A DNA stretch of 38,238 nucleotides from Microvirga aerophila (GTDB lineage: Bacteria > Pseudomonadota > Alphaproteobacteria > Rhizobiales > Beijerinckiaceae): NCBI RefSeq assembly GCF_003332305.1, contig NZ_QOIO01000055.1, positions 1 to 38,238 of the forward strand, given 5' to 3'. The position numbers were made by a program, and so were the translations under genes. Positions 1 through 8,788 of the stretch are shown one piece after another; position 1 is the stretch's first letter, and every line of letters begins with the position of its first letter. The notes below the pieces were generated by a model. That model saw only the letters and a list, made by a program, of their open reading frames with translations, was not told the origin of the DNA and did not search any database.

Positions 1-76
1 CGGTCTCCTGTGTGTGAGATCTGCAACGACCTCATTCTGGCACAGCGATGCCGTAAGGGGGCCGTCCACCCTAACA
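1..76 (-). mobile_element. Possible outer end of an insertion sequence
   Basis: These bases do not continue the maleylacetate reductase that begins right after them. Read leftward from base 76 they start TGTTAGGG, so the top strand ends in CA; many transposable elements, such as the IS21 family, end in TG...CA. An AGGAG sits at about 8-12 on the leftward strand, where a transposase start could follow outside the window. The break with the interrupted gene lies at 74-77. The element cannot be named without the sequence further left, and an ordinary deletion junction is equally possible. Confidence 0.3.
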
Positions 77-797
77 GATTGTGATCCCGACCACCTATGC
101 CGGATCGGAGATGACGCCGATTTTGGGTGAGACCAAGGACGGCGTGAAGACGACACAACGGACGCTGAAAGTGTTGCCGGAGGTGGTGATCTACGACGTC
201 GATCTCACGCTGGGGCTCCCATCAGCCATTGCTGCAACCTCCGGGATGAACGCGATGGCTCATGCGGTCGAGGCGCTGTATGCCCGCGACCGCAATCCAG
301 TGACTTCGCTTATGGCCGAGGAAGGCATCCGCAGCCTCGCCGGCGCTCTGCCACGGATTACGGAAGCGACGCAGGATCGTACGGCTCGCAGCGATGCCCT
401 TTATGGGGCCTGGCTCTGCAGAACCTGTCTTGGTACGGTTGGCATGGCCCTGCACCACAAGCTCTGTCACGTTCTCGGCGGCGCCTTTAACCTGCCGCAT
501 GCGGAGACCCACACGATCGTCCTGCCCCACGCCGTTGCCTACAACGCTCCGGCAGTCCCTGATGCTATGAAACGCATCGCACGAGCCATGGGGGTTGCCG
601 ACGCCGCCCAAGGCTTGTTCGAGCTGACTGGACGTCTTGGGGCCAAACAGGCCCTTCGTGACATCGGCATGCCGGAGGACGGGATCGAGCACGCTGTCAA
701 GGCGACGCTGGCGGCCCCTTACTGGAACCCGCGCCCGCTCGAGGAGGCGGCCCTGCGCGATCTGCTGACGGGGGCATGGAACGACGATCTACCCTGA
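75..797 (+). pseudogene. Maleylacetate reductase, 5'-truncated
   Basis: This is the C-terminal two thirds of an iron-containing alcohol dehydrogenase-like enzyme of the maleylacetate reductase type, which reduces maleylacetate to 3-oxoadipate with NAD(P)H in chlorocatechol, hydroxyquinol and resorcinol breakdown. About 240 residues remain, against about 350 in the family, and the N-terminal nucleotide-binding domain is missing. The remaining part opens with the family core IPTTYAGSEMTPI and keeps a histidine-rich metal-site region (HALDL-like helix, then HHKLCHVLGG and HAETH). The frame is closed upstream by a TAA at 72-74, two codons before the homology starts. The GTG at 81 could in principle start translation, but the product would lack its cofactor domain. 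No other genes of the pathway are present. It is most likely a dead remnant cut by an insertion or deletion. Confidence 0.8.
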
Positions 798-844
798 GTG
801 TGAGCGTGTGACAACCGTAACGGTCGTGGCCGCATGAGTGCATC

Positions 845-2107
845 TCAGCCGGCCGTCATCATCGCCCCAGGGCGTGCCTCGTGCAGGATGAAGCCCTCCA
901 TAGGATCGAACTCGCCGGACCAGGGAGCCAGTTCCAGAACCCGGCTGGTGTCGGCATACCCAGCCTCCCAGCGTTTGCGAATGCCGCGCGGGCTGAAGTC
1001 GATATCTTTGGTGTGATCCTCGCCATCAAGCGGCGGCGCCAGCAATCGAACGACGTGCATCCGGGTCAGGCAGCCATAGGCCGCTAACGCCCGCACAGCC
1101 TGGGTCTTTCGCTCCGCTTCCGGCAGGTGCCGGACGAGCTCGGCGATCACATGCCGGAGACGGTGGATCTGCTTCTGCCGGGCCATATGACTGGTGGTGC
1201 GGCTCGCGTACTGGACGTCCTTGTGGCGGCTCAGGACCTGCCAGATCGTATCCGGCTCTTTCCCCTGCGGGTTCCAGATATGAGTTGCGAAGATGACCGA
1301 GTTCCGCCGCGGGTTGTCGTCGAACACCGCCTCGAGCGGCGTGTTCGACAGAACGCCGCCATCCCAATAGAGATCCCCGTCAATGCGGATGGCCGGGAAA
1401 GCCGGGGGCAGGGCACCGGACGCCATCACATGGCGCACATCGAGCTCCATGTCGCGGCTGTCAAAGTAGCGCATCTCGCTGGTGCGAACGTTCGCCGCCC
1501 CGACCGTCAGCCGCGTCTCGCTCCCGTTGATCCGCCCGAACTCGACGAGATCGGAGAGTGTCCGAACAAGAGGAGACGTGTCGTAATAACTGGCGTCCTC
1601 TGGTCCAAGAGGCACGTGCGGGCCGAGGAAAGCCGGCAGGTTCGGCCGGAAGAAGGCTGGAATACCCTGAGCCATCGTTGTCAGGTTGGCCGCCAAGGAT
1701 CCCATCAGAGGCCACGCTCCCAGGAGTTCCATCCAGGAGCTGTGCTGCATGCAACTCCAGAACTCCCGGAGCCGCTCCATTCGGTCCCCGGGGGTGTTGC
1801 CGGCAATCAGGCTGGCGTTGATGGCCCCGATCGAGGTGCCGATCACCCAGTCAGGCTCAACCCCGGCCTCATGCAGAGCCTGATAAGCACCGACTTGGTA
1901 GGCGCCAAGTGCACCGCCGCCCTGCAGCACGAGAACGATCTGGCCGAGCTCCTTCGGAACCTGGCGCGGACGGGCGGGTACCGTCTCGGGCAACCGTTGT
2001 TCGGTGATCGCTTCAGGCGGCGTGCCTGTCCGTTCAAGCTCACTGATCACGGCGTCGCCGGAGGCCTTGTCGCTCCTGAGGACATCGGCTGCGGCATGCT
2101 TCCTCAT
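845..2107 (-). CDS. Patatin-like phospholipase
   Basis: This 420-residue protein belongs to the patatin/RssA family of serine lipid acyl hydrolases. The patatin domain starts near residue 56 with the oxyanion-hole glycines (GGGALGAY, 63-70). The nucleophile motif GTSIG is at 90-94 (Ser92) and the second half of the Ser-Asp dyad is DGG at 249-251 (Asp249), so the catalytic set is complete. The C-terminal 130 residues form an Arg- and His-rich extension, as in the bacterial patatins with DUF3734. The first 50 residues look disordered and no signal peptide is visible, so a cytoplasmic or membrane-peripheral location is likely. The start is well supported: GAGGAGG lies five bases before the ATG. 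It is convergent with the truncated maleylacetate reductase. The exact lipid substrate cannot be told. Confidence 0.9.
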   Translation of the reverse strand: MRKHAAADVLRSDKASGDAVISELERTGTPPEAITEQRLPETVPARPRQVPKELGQIVLVLQGGGALGAYQVGAYQALHEAGVEPDWVIGTSIGAINASLIAGNTPGDRMERLREFWSCMQHSSWMELLGAWPLMGSLAANLTTMAQGIPAFFRPNLPAFLGPHVPLGPEDASYYDTSPLVRTLSDLVEFGRINGSETRLTVGAANVRTSEMRYFDSRDMELDVRHVMASGALPPAFPAIRIDGDLYWDGGVLSNTPLEAVFDDNPRRNSVIFATHIWNPQGKEPDTIWQVLSRHKDVQYASRTTSHMARQKQIHRLRHVIAELVRHLPEAERKTQAVRALAAYGCLTRMHVVRLLAPPLDGEDHTKDIDFSPRGIRKRWEAGYADTSRVLELAPWSGEFDPMEGFILHEARPGAMMTAG

Positions 2108-2187
2108 GGCATCCTCCTCAATGAGCTGTCCGGCCCTCGGGGGCTAAATTCCGCGACGGGTACGGAGACTGCTTTGATTTTGGGATT

Positions 2188-2898
2188 ATGTCGTCGCTGC
2201 GCAGATCGAACTTGGTTGGGCTAACTTGGTCGGAAGTCGACCTGGCAAATCGACAGATAACTGTCATTCAGAAGGGAGATAGGATTCAAACTATCGAAAT
2301 CGACAATGAAATGATGGAAATACTGCTCCGTCAGCTCGATATCCATCCGGTCTTCGTCTTTACGTACGTCGCTAAGCAGACGTACTACAATAAGAGAGCA
2401 GAGCGGATGATTATTCATGGGCAGCGCTACCCCATGACAGTAGCAGGATTTACCTCCTGGTACAAACGAATTGGAAAAAAGCTCGATCTGGACATTCGCG
2501 TTCATGATTTGCGACGGACAGGTGCCACACGCATGCTTCGGGAAACGGGCAATCTCAAAGCTGTCCAGAAGCATCTCGGACACGCCGACATTAAACTAAC
2601 GGCAAAGCATTACGCTCACGTCTCTACGGGCGATATGATCCCACTGCAAGAGCGCACCCACGCTGGAACTAGGCGGAAGCGCCAAGAGTTAGCTGCGCTA
2701 AAGGCTGGACGCACACAGTCAGTATCCGATCGCGTGAACCATGGAATAGAGGGAATGGTCGACGAGAGACTGGCTCTGGTCAATCTAATTGAGAAAGAAG
2801 CGGATACGGATTTGATCCGAAGAATGCTCGCTGTAGTCGATGAGCGCCAGAGGAACCTGAAATCAGGGAGACAGACTACCTACGCTGAAGTGGCCTGA
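2188..2898 (+). pseudogene. Tyrosine-type site-specific integrase, N-terminally truncated
   Basis: The 236 residues visible are essentially the catalytic domain of a phage-type integrase. The catalytic residues can be placed: Arg5 (LRRSNL), Lys29, His106 and Arg109 in HDLRRT, His132 in LGHAD and the nucleophile Tyr142 in KHYAHV. About 85 residues follow the nucleophile. The core-binding and arm-binding domains that normally precede the first Arg are absent. Reading the frame upstream of the ATG gives no recognisable integrase sequence and runs straight into the patatin leader. The gene is visibly more AT-rich than its neighbours, which suggests transfer from another source. No flanking direct repeats typical of att sites could be identified by eye. 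It is probably non-functional because DNA binding by the N-terminal domains is lost. Confidence 0.75.
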
Positions 2899-3150
2899 TG
2901 AAAATGTGAACGACTGCGTCTGATGGCCCATTCTGGAAGTAGGCTGAATGTCCGCTTCGGGGAAAACGGGACGTATGTGAGTGGACGGGAGTTTCCTGGG
3001 TTGGCACGAGGCGGACCTTAGCCCAACGTCGGAACTGCGGCCGAGAGTGGACCTTCACAGTGGGTCCACTTTAGACCGAGGTTGATCCCTTATGGCTCCA
3101 AGAGACGTGAATAGCGAACACCCGCGTCCGGTAGGGGAAAGTACCCTGGC

Positions 3151-4146
3151 CTATCTGCTGGTCAGCGACATGGCTGCATCGCCATAGCGCTTGCCGGCGA
3201 ACTTTTCCGGCGCCAGCATGTCACCGAGCGTCATAAGCTCGTCCGCCGAAAGCGTAATCTCCGCAGCGGCGACGTTCTGCTCCAGATGCGCAATCTTCCG
3301 CGCCCCGGGAATGGGCACGATGAAATCCCCCTGATGGAGAACCCAGGCAAGTGCGAGTTGTGCAGCCGTCACGCCCTTATTTGTCGCCATCTCCTCCAGC
3401 AACTGCACGAGCGAGGCATTGGCGGCCATGTTCTCGGGACTGAAGCGCGGAAGCGTCCGCCGGAAGTCATTGGCACCGAAATCCTCCGGTTTCTGGATCT
3501 TACCTGTCAGGAAGCCGCGGCCGAGTGGGCTGAATGGCACGAAGCCGATACCGAGTTCGCGGCAGGTGTCGAGGATTTCGCCTTCGGGATCCCGGGTCCA
3601 GAGCGAGTATTCGCTCTGAAGAGCAGAAATCGGATGGACAGCATGAGCGCGGCGGATGTGGGCGGCTCCCGCTTCGGAAAGGCCGAGTGCGCGCACCTTG
3701 CCTTCCTTCACAAGGTCCGCCATCGCGCCGACGGTATCCTCGATCGGCACCTGCGGGTCGACGCGGTGCTGGTAGAGCAGGTCGATCACCTCGACCCCGA
3801 GCCGGTTCAACGACGCCTCGGCCACTTCGCGGACATGCTCCGGTCGGCTGTCGAGGCCGGCCATGGCGTCCGCACCCCTCGTGCTCGTATCAATGCGAAA
3901 ACCGAACTTGGTGGCGATCACCACTTTGTCCCGATACGGTTTCAACGCCTTGCCGACCAGCATTTCGTTCTCGAACGGGCCATAGACCTCGGCTGTGTCG
4001 AAAAAGGTGACGCCAAGATCGATGGCCCGATGGAGTGTGCGGATGGACTCCTGCTCGTCCTGGCCCCCATAGGCGTGGCTCATTCCCATGCAGCCGAGCC
4101 CGACTGTCGAAACGGCGAGGTCAGAGCCGAGTTTGCGCGTCTTCAT
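3151..4146 (-). CDS. Aldo/keto reductase
   Basis: This 331-residue protein is a typical (alpha/beta)8-barrel NADP(H)-dependent aldo/keto reductase, closest in pattern to the yeast/bacterial YakC/AKR13-like group (opening MKTRKLG...VGLGCMGMSHAYG). The catalytic tetrad is readable: Asp50 and Tyr55 in FFDTAEVYG, Lys80 in ATKFGF and His127 in LLYQHRVD. The C-terminal cofactor segment IPGARK is present. Length is normal for the family and no signal peptide is seen. It probably reduces small aldehydes, ketones or quinones in the cytoplasm; the substrate cannot be assigned. It stands alone, with about 220 bases of non-coding DNA on its promoter side and about 250 on the other. Confidence 0.9.
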   Translation of the reverse strand: MKTRKLGSDLAVSTVGLGCMGMSHAYGGQDEQESIRTLHRAIDLGVTFFDTAEVYGPFENEMLVGKALKPYRDKVVIATKFGFRIDTSTRGADAMAGLDSRPEHVREVAEASLNRLGVEVIDLLYQHRVDPQVPIEDTVGAMADLVKEGKVRALGLSEAGAAHIRRAHAVHPISALQSEYSLWTRDPEGEILDTCRELGIGFVPFSPLGRGFLTGKIQKPEDFGANDFRRTLPRFSPENMAANASLVQLLEEMATNKGVTAAQLALAWVLHQGDFIVPIPGARKIAHLEQNVAAAEITLSADELMTLGDMLAPEKFAGKRYGDAAMSLTSR

Positions 4147-4322
4147 CTGTTGATACCTTCTGGCTCACACCATGGAGCCATACAGAAGTTCCTAGGTGCG
4201 GCTTGTGAGATCAAGACCAAACTGACACAAATGGCAGTTCCCGGGACCACCCTAAAGCAAGCCGAATGTCTGGACATGCGGGGTGAGCGGAGGAGACCTT
4301 CTGAGTCCACGCTTGCGGTCGA

Positions 4323-4338
4323 AGTAGCTCAAGCTACT
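4323..4338. repeat. Short perfect inverted repeat AGTAGCT-CA-AGCTACT
   Basis: Seven-base arms with a two-base centre form a near-perfect 16-bp palindrome. It lies 177 bases upstream of the aldo/keto reductase start and 28 bases past the end of the DUF6665 gene, both of which run leftward. No T-run follows on either strand, so it looks more like a protein-binding dyad than a terminator. No regulator is adjacent. Confidence 0.35.
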
Positions 4339-4365
4339 CGTGGGAAGGGTTGGATGCGCATTCGG

Positions 4366-4713
4366 CTAGTCCGCCCTGCGCCTGACCTGCCCGACCCGGT
4401 TCAGCACCTCACGCGGGATGCTGTAGTCCTTCACCACAGCGCCCCAGTTCCGGAGCCCGCACAGCTCGCGCTGGATCATGAAGGCCCAGACGAGGTCGGC
4501 TGCCGCGTCCAGCAAGGCACGGCGACGATGCTCCCGGTCAGGTTGGTGCGCTTCAGCATCGAAGGCTCGCAACGCCGCCAGAGCCTGCTCGACTTGGCCA
4601 CTTAGGGCTCCAAGCGTATGCGCTTTCTGCTCCCTGAGTTCGTAATCAAGCACGCTCCAGCCCGTCTCCGGCTGAAGGCCGGTCGACAAGCTCTGGGGAA
4701 TGCGAACTGCCAT
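4366..4713 (-). CDS. DUF6665 family protein
   Basis: This is a small soluble protein of 115 residues with the pattern I associate with DUF6665, a family seen mostly in Methylobacterium-like and other Hyphomicrobiales bacteria. The central part is a helical stretch rich in Ala and Leu (about residues 20-75), followed by the conserved block AFMIQRELCGLRN (about 80-92) and YSIPREVLNRVG (about 97-108). No catalytic motif, membrane helix or signal peptide is visible and the family's function is unknown to me. The ATG is preceded by a GGAGA-type ribosome site. Family assignment rests on memory of the motif, not on a search. Confidence 0.75.
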   Translation of the reverse strand: MAVRIPQSLSTGLQPETGWSVLDYELREQKAHTLGALSGQVEQALAALRAFDAEAHQPDREHRRRALLDAAADLVWAFMIQRELCGLRNWGAVVKDYSIPREVLNRVGQVRRRAD

Positions 4714-4820
4714 CTAAGGTCTCCGCAACATGGCCACGGAGGTGAGATGGTGCCGCAGCCCTCATGGCTGAACGCGACACCCTGGCGCAAGCTCGCACAG
4801 GCCACGCCCGGCAGCGCCTA

Positions 4821-6266
4821 TTACGTAGCAATGTAAACGAGGAGGCCTTGCTGCCTGCCACGGAGCTGAATTTGGCGGGAGGACTGGAACCTCGTGAGCC
4901 ACTCCGGATCTCCCGCGGCGCGGATGCAATCCTCCGAGGCGATGATCGAGCCGCCAATCTCGCGCGTCGCCTCCTCGAGCCTGCTTGCCACGTTCACGAC
5001 GTCGCCCACGACGGTAAACTCGATGCGCTCCCGGCCGCCGAGATTCCCTACCGTTACCGGACCGCAGTGGATCCCAATTGACAGGCGTAGCGGATCGGCG
5101 CCGCGAGTGGATCTTTTCCGGTTCCAGCGCTCGATCTCCTGCTGGAGCTCGAAGGCACAGGCGAGCGCGCGGGCCGGCGCGTCCGGTTGCAGGCCGATGG
5201 AGCCGAAGGTGGCCATGAAGCCGTCGCCCAGGTACTTGTCGAGGGTGCCGCCATGCTTGAACACGATGGCGCAGCTCCGCTCCTGGAAACCGCGCAGCAA
5301 GGCGAACGTGCGCTCGGGTGAGAGGGTCTCGGTGAGCTTGGTGAAACCGACGATGTCCGCAAACAGGACAGCCACCGGCCTTGTGGCCGGCTCTCCAAAC
5401 GCAGTCCCGCCGCGGCTGGCGAGGGCCTCGGCCACGTCCGGGGAGACATAGCGCGCGAGGTCCGCGCGCACGAACTCGGCCTCGACCTGGTTCAACAAGG
5501 TCCGCCGGCTGCGCCAGACGGCGAGTGTGATGAGAAGGGTAAACAGGGAGGTTGCAACAAGCTGGGTGTACCAGGCCGTCAGGCCGACAAAGGCAGGCTT
5601 CAAGGAGAGATCCAGGGCCGCGGCCGACGTGAGAACTCCCTCCGCAGCCGCATCGTTGAACCGCAGCGTGTCCGGCTGGGAGTAGATCGTGACTACGCCG
5701 ATCGACCAGATGACGAGGATTGACACACCCGTCCAGAGCACCCTCCGCGGGGAGTAGGTGAGCGCAGCCTCTCCGAGGAGAAGGAGAACGTAGAGGAATT
5801 CCTGGCCGCGCAGGCGGGTCTGAATTGGCCAGTCGTTGCCGAGACTCGCCGGTGGCGGGACCAGGATCGCGGCCGTCACCAAGGCCACGTCGAGGACGAT
5901 GAAGCCAAGCTTGATCGCCTCGCCGTGACGATGGTGCCGCAGGTGGTACGGGATATAGCCCAGGAGGAAGAACCCGAAGGCGTAGGTTCCGTAGTAGAGA
6001 TCGCGCGGCCACGGGACGAGCCAGATCAGCCAGATGGAAACAACGATGATCGCGGTCAGCCTGGCGTAGAACGCGAACTGGAGGCCTTCGAGCTCGGCCT
6101 GTCGAGTGCTCGCCTGAAGACGAACCTGTGCGTTACGGAGAGACCGAAGCGATCGAAGCCCCTTCGAGGCCCTGGACACGAAGCCGACAATCCGGGTTGC
6201 CAAGTCAGACATATGCTTGCTCTGCCGATTCCAGAAGCTCTGGGTCTGAGCCTGATAGCATTCCAA
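4821..6266 (-). CDS. Membrane-bound class III adenylate/guanylate cyclase
   Basis: This 481-residue protein joins an N-terminal membrane module to a C-terminal class III nucleotide cyclase domain. About six hydrophobic segments are visible (roughly residues 68-86, 93-108, 121-138, 157-172, 176-194 and 235-251). A connecting helix follows, then the catalytic domain from about 295: LFADIVGFTKL contains metal-binding Asp304, DKYLGDGFMATFG contains substrate-site Lys344 and metal-binding Asp348, and VVGDVVNVASRLE is the conserved Asn/Arg transition-state region. The key residues for ATP cyclisation therefore look intact and cAMP is the likely product. No CHASE, HAMP or GAF sensor domain is recognisable, so the membrane part itself is the probable sensor. 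A second possible start is Met19, and neither start has a strong ribosome site. It is apparently a single-gene unit. Confidence 0.88.
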   Translation of the reverse strand: MECYQAQTQSFWNRQSKHMSDLATRIVGFVSRASKGLRSLRSLRNAQVRLQASTRQAELEGLQFAFYARLTAIIVVSIWLIWLVPWPRDLYYGTYAFGFFLLGYIPYHLRHHRHGEAIKLGFIVLDVALVTAAILVPPPASLGNDWPIQTRLRGQEFLYVLLLLGEAALTYSPRRVLWTGVSILVIWSIGVVTIYSQPDTLRFNDAAAEGVLTSAAALDLSLKPAFVGLTAWYTQLVATSLFTLLITLAVWRSRRTLLNQVEAEFVRADLARYVSPDVAEALASRGGTAFGEPATRPVAVLFADIVGFTKLTETLSPERTFALLRGFQERSCAIVFKHGGTLDKYLGDGFMATFGSIGLQPDAPARALACAFELQQEIERWNRKRSTRGADPLRLSIGIHCGPVTVGNLGGRERIEFTVVGDVVNVASRLEEATREIGGSIIASEDCIRAAGDPEWLTRFQSSRQIQLRGRQQGLLVYIAT

Positions 6267-6373
6267 CGAGGGCCTTGCACGGTGCGAGCGGAAACGGCAA
6301 TGGGGGAGGCTTAAGGCCAGAATCTGGAATCCTCATCGAACCGGACGTTCTGAAAACGCAGGGAGCTCGGTTC

Positions 6374-6844
6374 CTATCGGATGCGCTCGATGCGCAGCGG
6401 GAACTTGCCGCGCACGCGCAGCGGCTCAAAGCTGCCGTCGAAGCGGCCGAGCCGGATCAGGCCGTCCCAACGGTAATCGGCGTAGAACATGGCCAGGTTG
6501 CCCCAGGGCTTGAAATAGCAGAGATCACCCGGTCGCTCGTTGCCGAACGGGCCGCTGCCATCCTCCGTGAGCTTGCGCGGCAGGTGGGCGATCTTCTCGT
6601 TGCTGCCGTAGTCCTCGATCATGAGGTCCAGGGGGAGTAGCGTGGCCAAATCGCGGGCCGACGGGTTGTCGTAGAGCGTGGCCGTCATGATTCGACCATC
6701 GAAGGTCAGCCTGATCCTCACGTCGGTCGGCTTCTGGCTCGCCGGATCCCTACCGCTCTGACCGTGTGCCAGATGCGGAACGGCGGCTGCGAGCGTGGCG
6801 CCGAGCATCGCGCGGCGGCTGATCATCGGTGGTCTCATCGCCAT
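6374..6844 (-). CDS. Exported cyclophilin-like fold protein
   Basis: The protein of about 156 residues begins with a twin-arginine-like signal (ISRRAMLGATLAAAVPHLAHG), so export to the periplasm is expected. The mature part matches the compact cyclophilin-like family (Pfam Cyclophil_like2): RIRLTFDGRIMTATLYDNPSA, then DLATLLPLDLMIEDY, EKIAHLPRKL, GDLCYFKPWGNLAMFY and a final LIRLGR. These blocks are the hallmark of the family and are all present in order. Function in the family is unclear; no proline isomerase activity should be assumed. I chose the ATG at 6844 because a GGAG lies seven bases before it. The ATG two codons upstream sits almost on that ribosome site. It lies next to, but is probably transcribed separately from, the alcohol dehydrogenase. 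Confidence 0.82.
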   Translation of the reverse strand: MAMRPPMISRRAMLGATLAAAVPHLAHGQSGRDPASQKPTDVRIRLTFDGRIMTATLYDNPSARDLATLLPLDLMIEDYGSNEKIAHLPRKLTEDGSGPFGNERPGDLCYFKPWGNLAMFYADYRWDGLIRLGRFDGSFEPLRVRGKFPLRIERIR

Positions 6845-7015
6845 GGACATGCTCCGGATTGTGCGTGACGAGGCTTCTCTGCTACCGGCTTTCCTATCTG
6901 GGCTAACCCGTAGCTGCCGGCAAGGATTTGAGTGGGCCCGTCATGGTGTCAGGCTGTTCGGGCTCTACTCATGGGGCAGGGAACATGGCCAGCAGGCTTT
7001 GATCGGGTGGTATAC

Positions 7016-7045
7016 CGGCCCGGAGAACCGAATGCCTCCGGGCCG
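7016..7045 (-). terminator. GC-rich hairpin after the alcohol dehydrogenase gene
   Basis: A perfect 10-bp stem, CGGCCCGGAG and CTCCGGGCCG, encloses a 10-base loop. It starts 55 bases past the stop codon of the leftward alcohol dehydrogenase gene. There is no U-tract on either side, so it is not a classical intrinsic terminator, but it is well placed to protect or end the transcript. Confidence 0.4.
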
Positions 7046-7099
7046 ACGACAGCTTCATGATCTTGGCTGTCTGATAGCTAACGGCACCCTCGATAGAGG

Positions 7100-8149
7100 T
7101 CAGGCTGCCAGGGATGCGGTGTCGATCACGAAGCGATACTTCACGTCGCCCTTGAGCATCCGCTCGTAGGCTTCGTTGATCCCATCGGCCCGGATCATCT
7201 CGATGTCGGCAACGATCCCGTGCTCGGCACAGAAGTCCAGCATCTCCTGCGTCTCGGGGATTCCGCCGATCATCGAGCCGGCCAGGCTGCGGCGTTTCAT
7301 GATCAGGCTGAACACCTCCGGGGACGGATGCGGCGTCGCCGGTGCGCCCACGAGCGTCATGGTGCCGTCGCGCTTGAGCAGCGCGAAGAGGGCATCGAGG
7401 TCGTGCGGTGCTGCCACCGTGTTGAGGATGAAGTCGAGGCTCTTGGTGTGCGCTGCCATCTCGTCCTCGTTGCGGGAGACGACGACGTCATGCGCGCCCA
7501 GTGCCTTGGCGGCCTGACGCTTCGACTCGGAGGTGGTGAACGCCACCACGTGCGCGCCCATCGCATTCGCGAGCTTGATGCCCATGTGGCCCAGACCGCC
7601 GATGCCGACCACGCCCACCTTGTGACCGGGTCCCACGTTCCAATGGCGCAGCGGCGAGTACGTCGTGATTCCGGCGCACAGCAGCGGCGCGACAGCCGCC
7701 AGTTGCTCCTCGGGGTGGCTGACCCGCAGCACGTAGCGCTCGTGCACTACGATCCGCTGGGAGTAGCCTCCCAGCGTGTGACCCGGCGCGTCGGGCGTGG
7801 GCCCGTTGTAGGTGCCGACCATGTGGTCGCAGTAGTTTTCCAATCCGTCGCTGCAATCGTCGCAGCGCTTGCAGCTATCCACGATGCACCCCACGCCGAC
7901 CAGATCGCCGACCTTGTGGCTCGTCACATGCGCACCGACCGCCGACACGCGGCCGACGATCTCGTGGCCCGGCACGCAAGGGTACAGGGTGCCAGCCCAT
8001 TCGGCGCGTACCTGATGGATGTCAGAGTGGCACACGCCACAGAAGGCGATCTCGATGCCGACATCGTGGGGACCGACCGACCGGCGGCTGATGTCCATCG
8101 GTTCGAGCGGCTTGTCTCCGGCATAGGCGCCAAAGGCCTTTACAGTCAT
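7100..8149 (-). CDS. Zinc-dependent alcohol dehydrogenase, YahK/cinnamyl-alcohol type
   Basis: This 349-residue medium-chain dehydrogenase oxidises alcohols or, more likely in this family, reduces aldehydes with NADP(H) in the cytoplasm. Catalytic zinc ligands are Cys37 in FCGVCHSD and His62 in GHE. The structural zinc site is the four-cysteine loop with Cys93, 96, 99 and 107. The Rossmann motif GIGGLGHMGIKLA is in the middle of the chain. Length and domain order are normal for the YahK/AdhC/CAD group. The 127 bases between it and the cupin gene contain a copy of the ATGAG-N5-TCAT motif found beside the LysR gene at 10950, which suggests co-regulation with the leftward block further right. 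The specific substrate is unknown. Confidence 0.9.
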   Translation of the reverse strand: MTVKAFGAYAGDKPLEPMDISRRSVGPHDVGIEIAFCGVCHSDIHQVRAEWAGTLYPCVPGHEIVGRVSAVGAHVTSHKVGDLVGVGCIVDSCKRCDDCSDGLENYCDHMVGTYNGPTPDAPGHTLGGYSQRIVVHERYVLRVSHPEEQLAAVAPLLCAGITTYSPLRHWNVGPGHKVGVVGIGGLGHMGIKLANAMGAHVVAFTTSESKRQAAKALGAHDVVVSRNEDEMAAHTKSLDFILNTVAAPHDLDALFALLKRDGTMTLVGAPATPHPSPEVFSLIMKRRSLAGSMIGGIPETQEMLDFCAEHGIVADIEMIRADGINEAYERMLKGDVKYRFVIDTASLAA

Positions 8150-8235
8150 GGAAGCGTACTTTCGTTGCTTGGATCATTGGGTGGGCGTCTACGGAAGGGT
8201 GGCCAAGCGAACTGGGTTCAATCGAAGCTGCCATG

Positions 8236-8250
8236 ATGAGCCGTGTTCAT
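8236..8250. promoter_or_regulatory. Putative LysR-type operator (variant copy) before the alcohol dehydrogenase
   Basis: ATGAGCCGTGTTCAT matches the two palindromic boxes at 10933 and 11882 at most positions and keeps the T-N11-A spacing typical of LysR-family sites (T8237, A8249). It lies 87 bases upstream of the alcohol dehydrogenase start, a normal place for an activator site. The right half has one change (TTCAT for CTCAT), so it may be a weaker site. Confidence 0.5.
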
Positions 8251-8276
8251 GGATCCCTTCCCGGTTGAATGGAGCG

Positions 8277-8747
8277 CTACCGGGCGCCGTATTCTTGGTC
8301 GGTGACCAGTTCCATCCAATCGGCGTTCTTGCCGTCGCGGATGTACGTGACCGCAATGTGGCTCATGCCGTTGGTGTCGGTCGCCCCATGCCAGTGCTTG
8401 ATCCCGGCCGGGATCCACACGACGTCGCTGGACTTGATCTCCTGGCGAGCCTGGCCCTCCCGCTGGACCCAACCCTTGCCCGCCGTGACGATGAGCATCT
8501 GCCCGGCCGGATGGCTGTGCCACGCGGTGCGGGCGCGTGGAGCGAAGGTCACCAGACCCGATGACGCAGGGGTCTCGACGGATGGCGGCGTAAGAAGATC
8601 CACCACCACCTGGCCCGAGAAGTTCTTCGGATCCGCGATCACGGACGGCGAGGAGCCGCTCGGGAAAACCTGGATGTCCTGTGCTTTGGCTGGCGCGGCA
8701 CCGAGTGCGGCTGCGGTCATGGTGGCGGCGATGAGGGTGTTCTTCAC
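8277..8747 (-). CDS. Exported cupin-domain protein
   Basis: This protein of about 156 residues has a signal peptide (VKNTLIAATMTAAALGAAPAKA, cleaved after AKA) and a single cupin domain, so it should act in the periplasm. Cupin motif 1 is visible as HSHPAGQMLIVTAGKGWVQ, with the two His residues and the later Glu region binding a metal, and motif 2 as IPAGIKHWHGA. The family resembles the small (R)-mandelonitrile lyase-like or quercetinase-like cupins that occur beside carboxymuconolactone-decarboxylase proteins. No specific reaction can be read from the sequence. I chose the GTG at 8747 because AAAGGA lies just before it and it opens directly into the signal peptide. Longer readings add an unlikely leader. 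It is third in a leftward run after the MFS and decarboxylase-domain genes. Confidence 0.85.
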   Translation of the reverse strand: MKNTLIAATMTAAALGAAPAKAQDIQVFPSGSSPSVIADPKNFSGQVVVDLLTPPSVETPASSGLVTFAPRARTAWHSHPAGQMLIVTAGKGWVQREGQARQEIKSSDVVWIPAGIKHWHGATDTNGMSHIAVTYIRDGKNADWMELVTDQEYGAR

Positions 8748-8788
8748 GTTGGATCCTTTCAGGAGACAGGAAGAGGGGACGGCGATGG

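Noticed and set aside
834..848. ATGAGTGCATCTCAG, a near match to the LysR box
   Set aside because: It lies between two convergent gene ends, not in a promoter, and one arm is imperfect; probably chance.
4762..6012. A 416-residue leftward frame overlapping the nucleotide cyclase
   Set aside because: Composition is Arg/Gly/Pro-rich without motifs, while the overlapping frame has a full cyclase domain.
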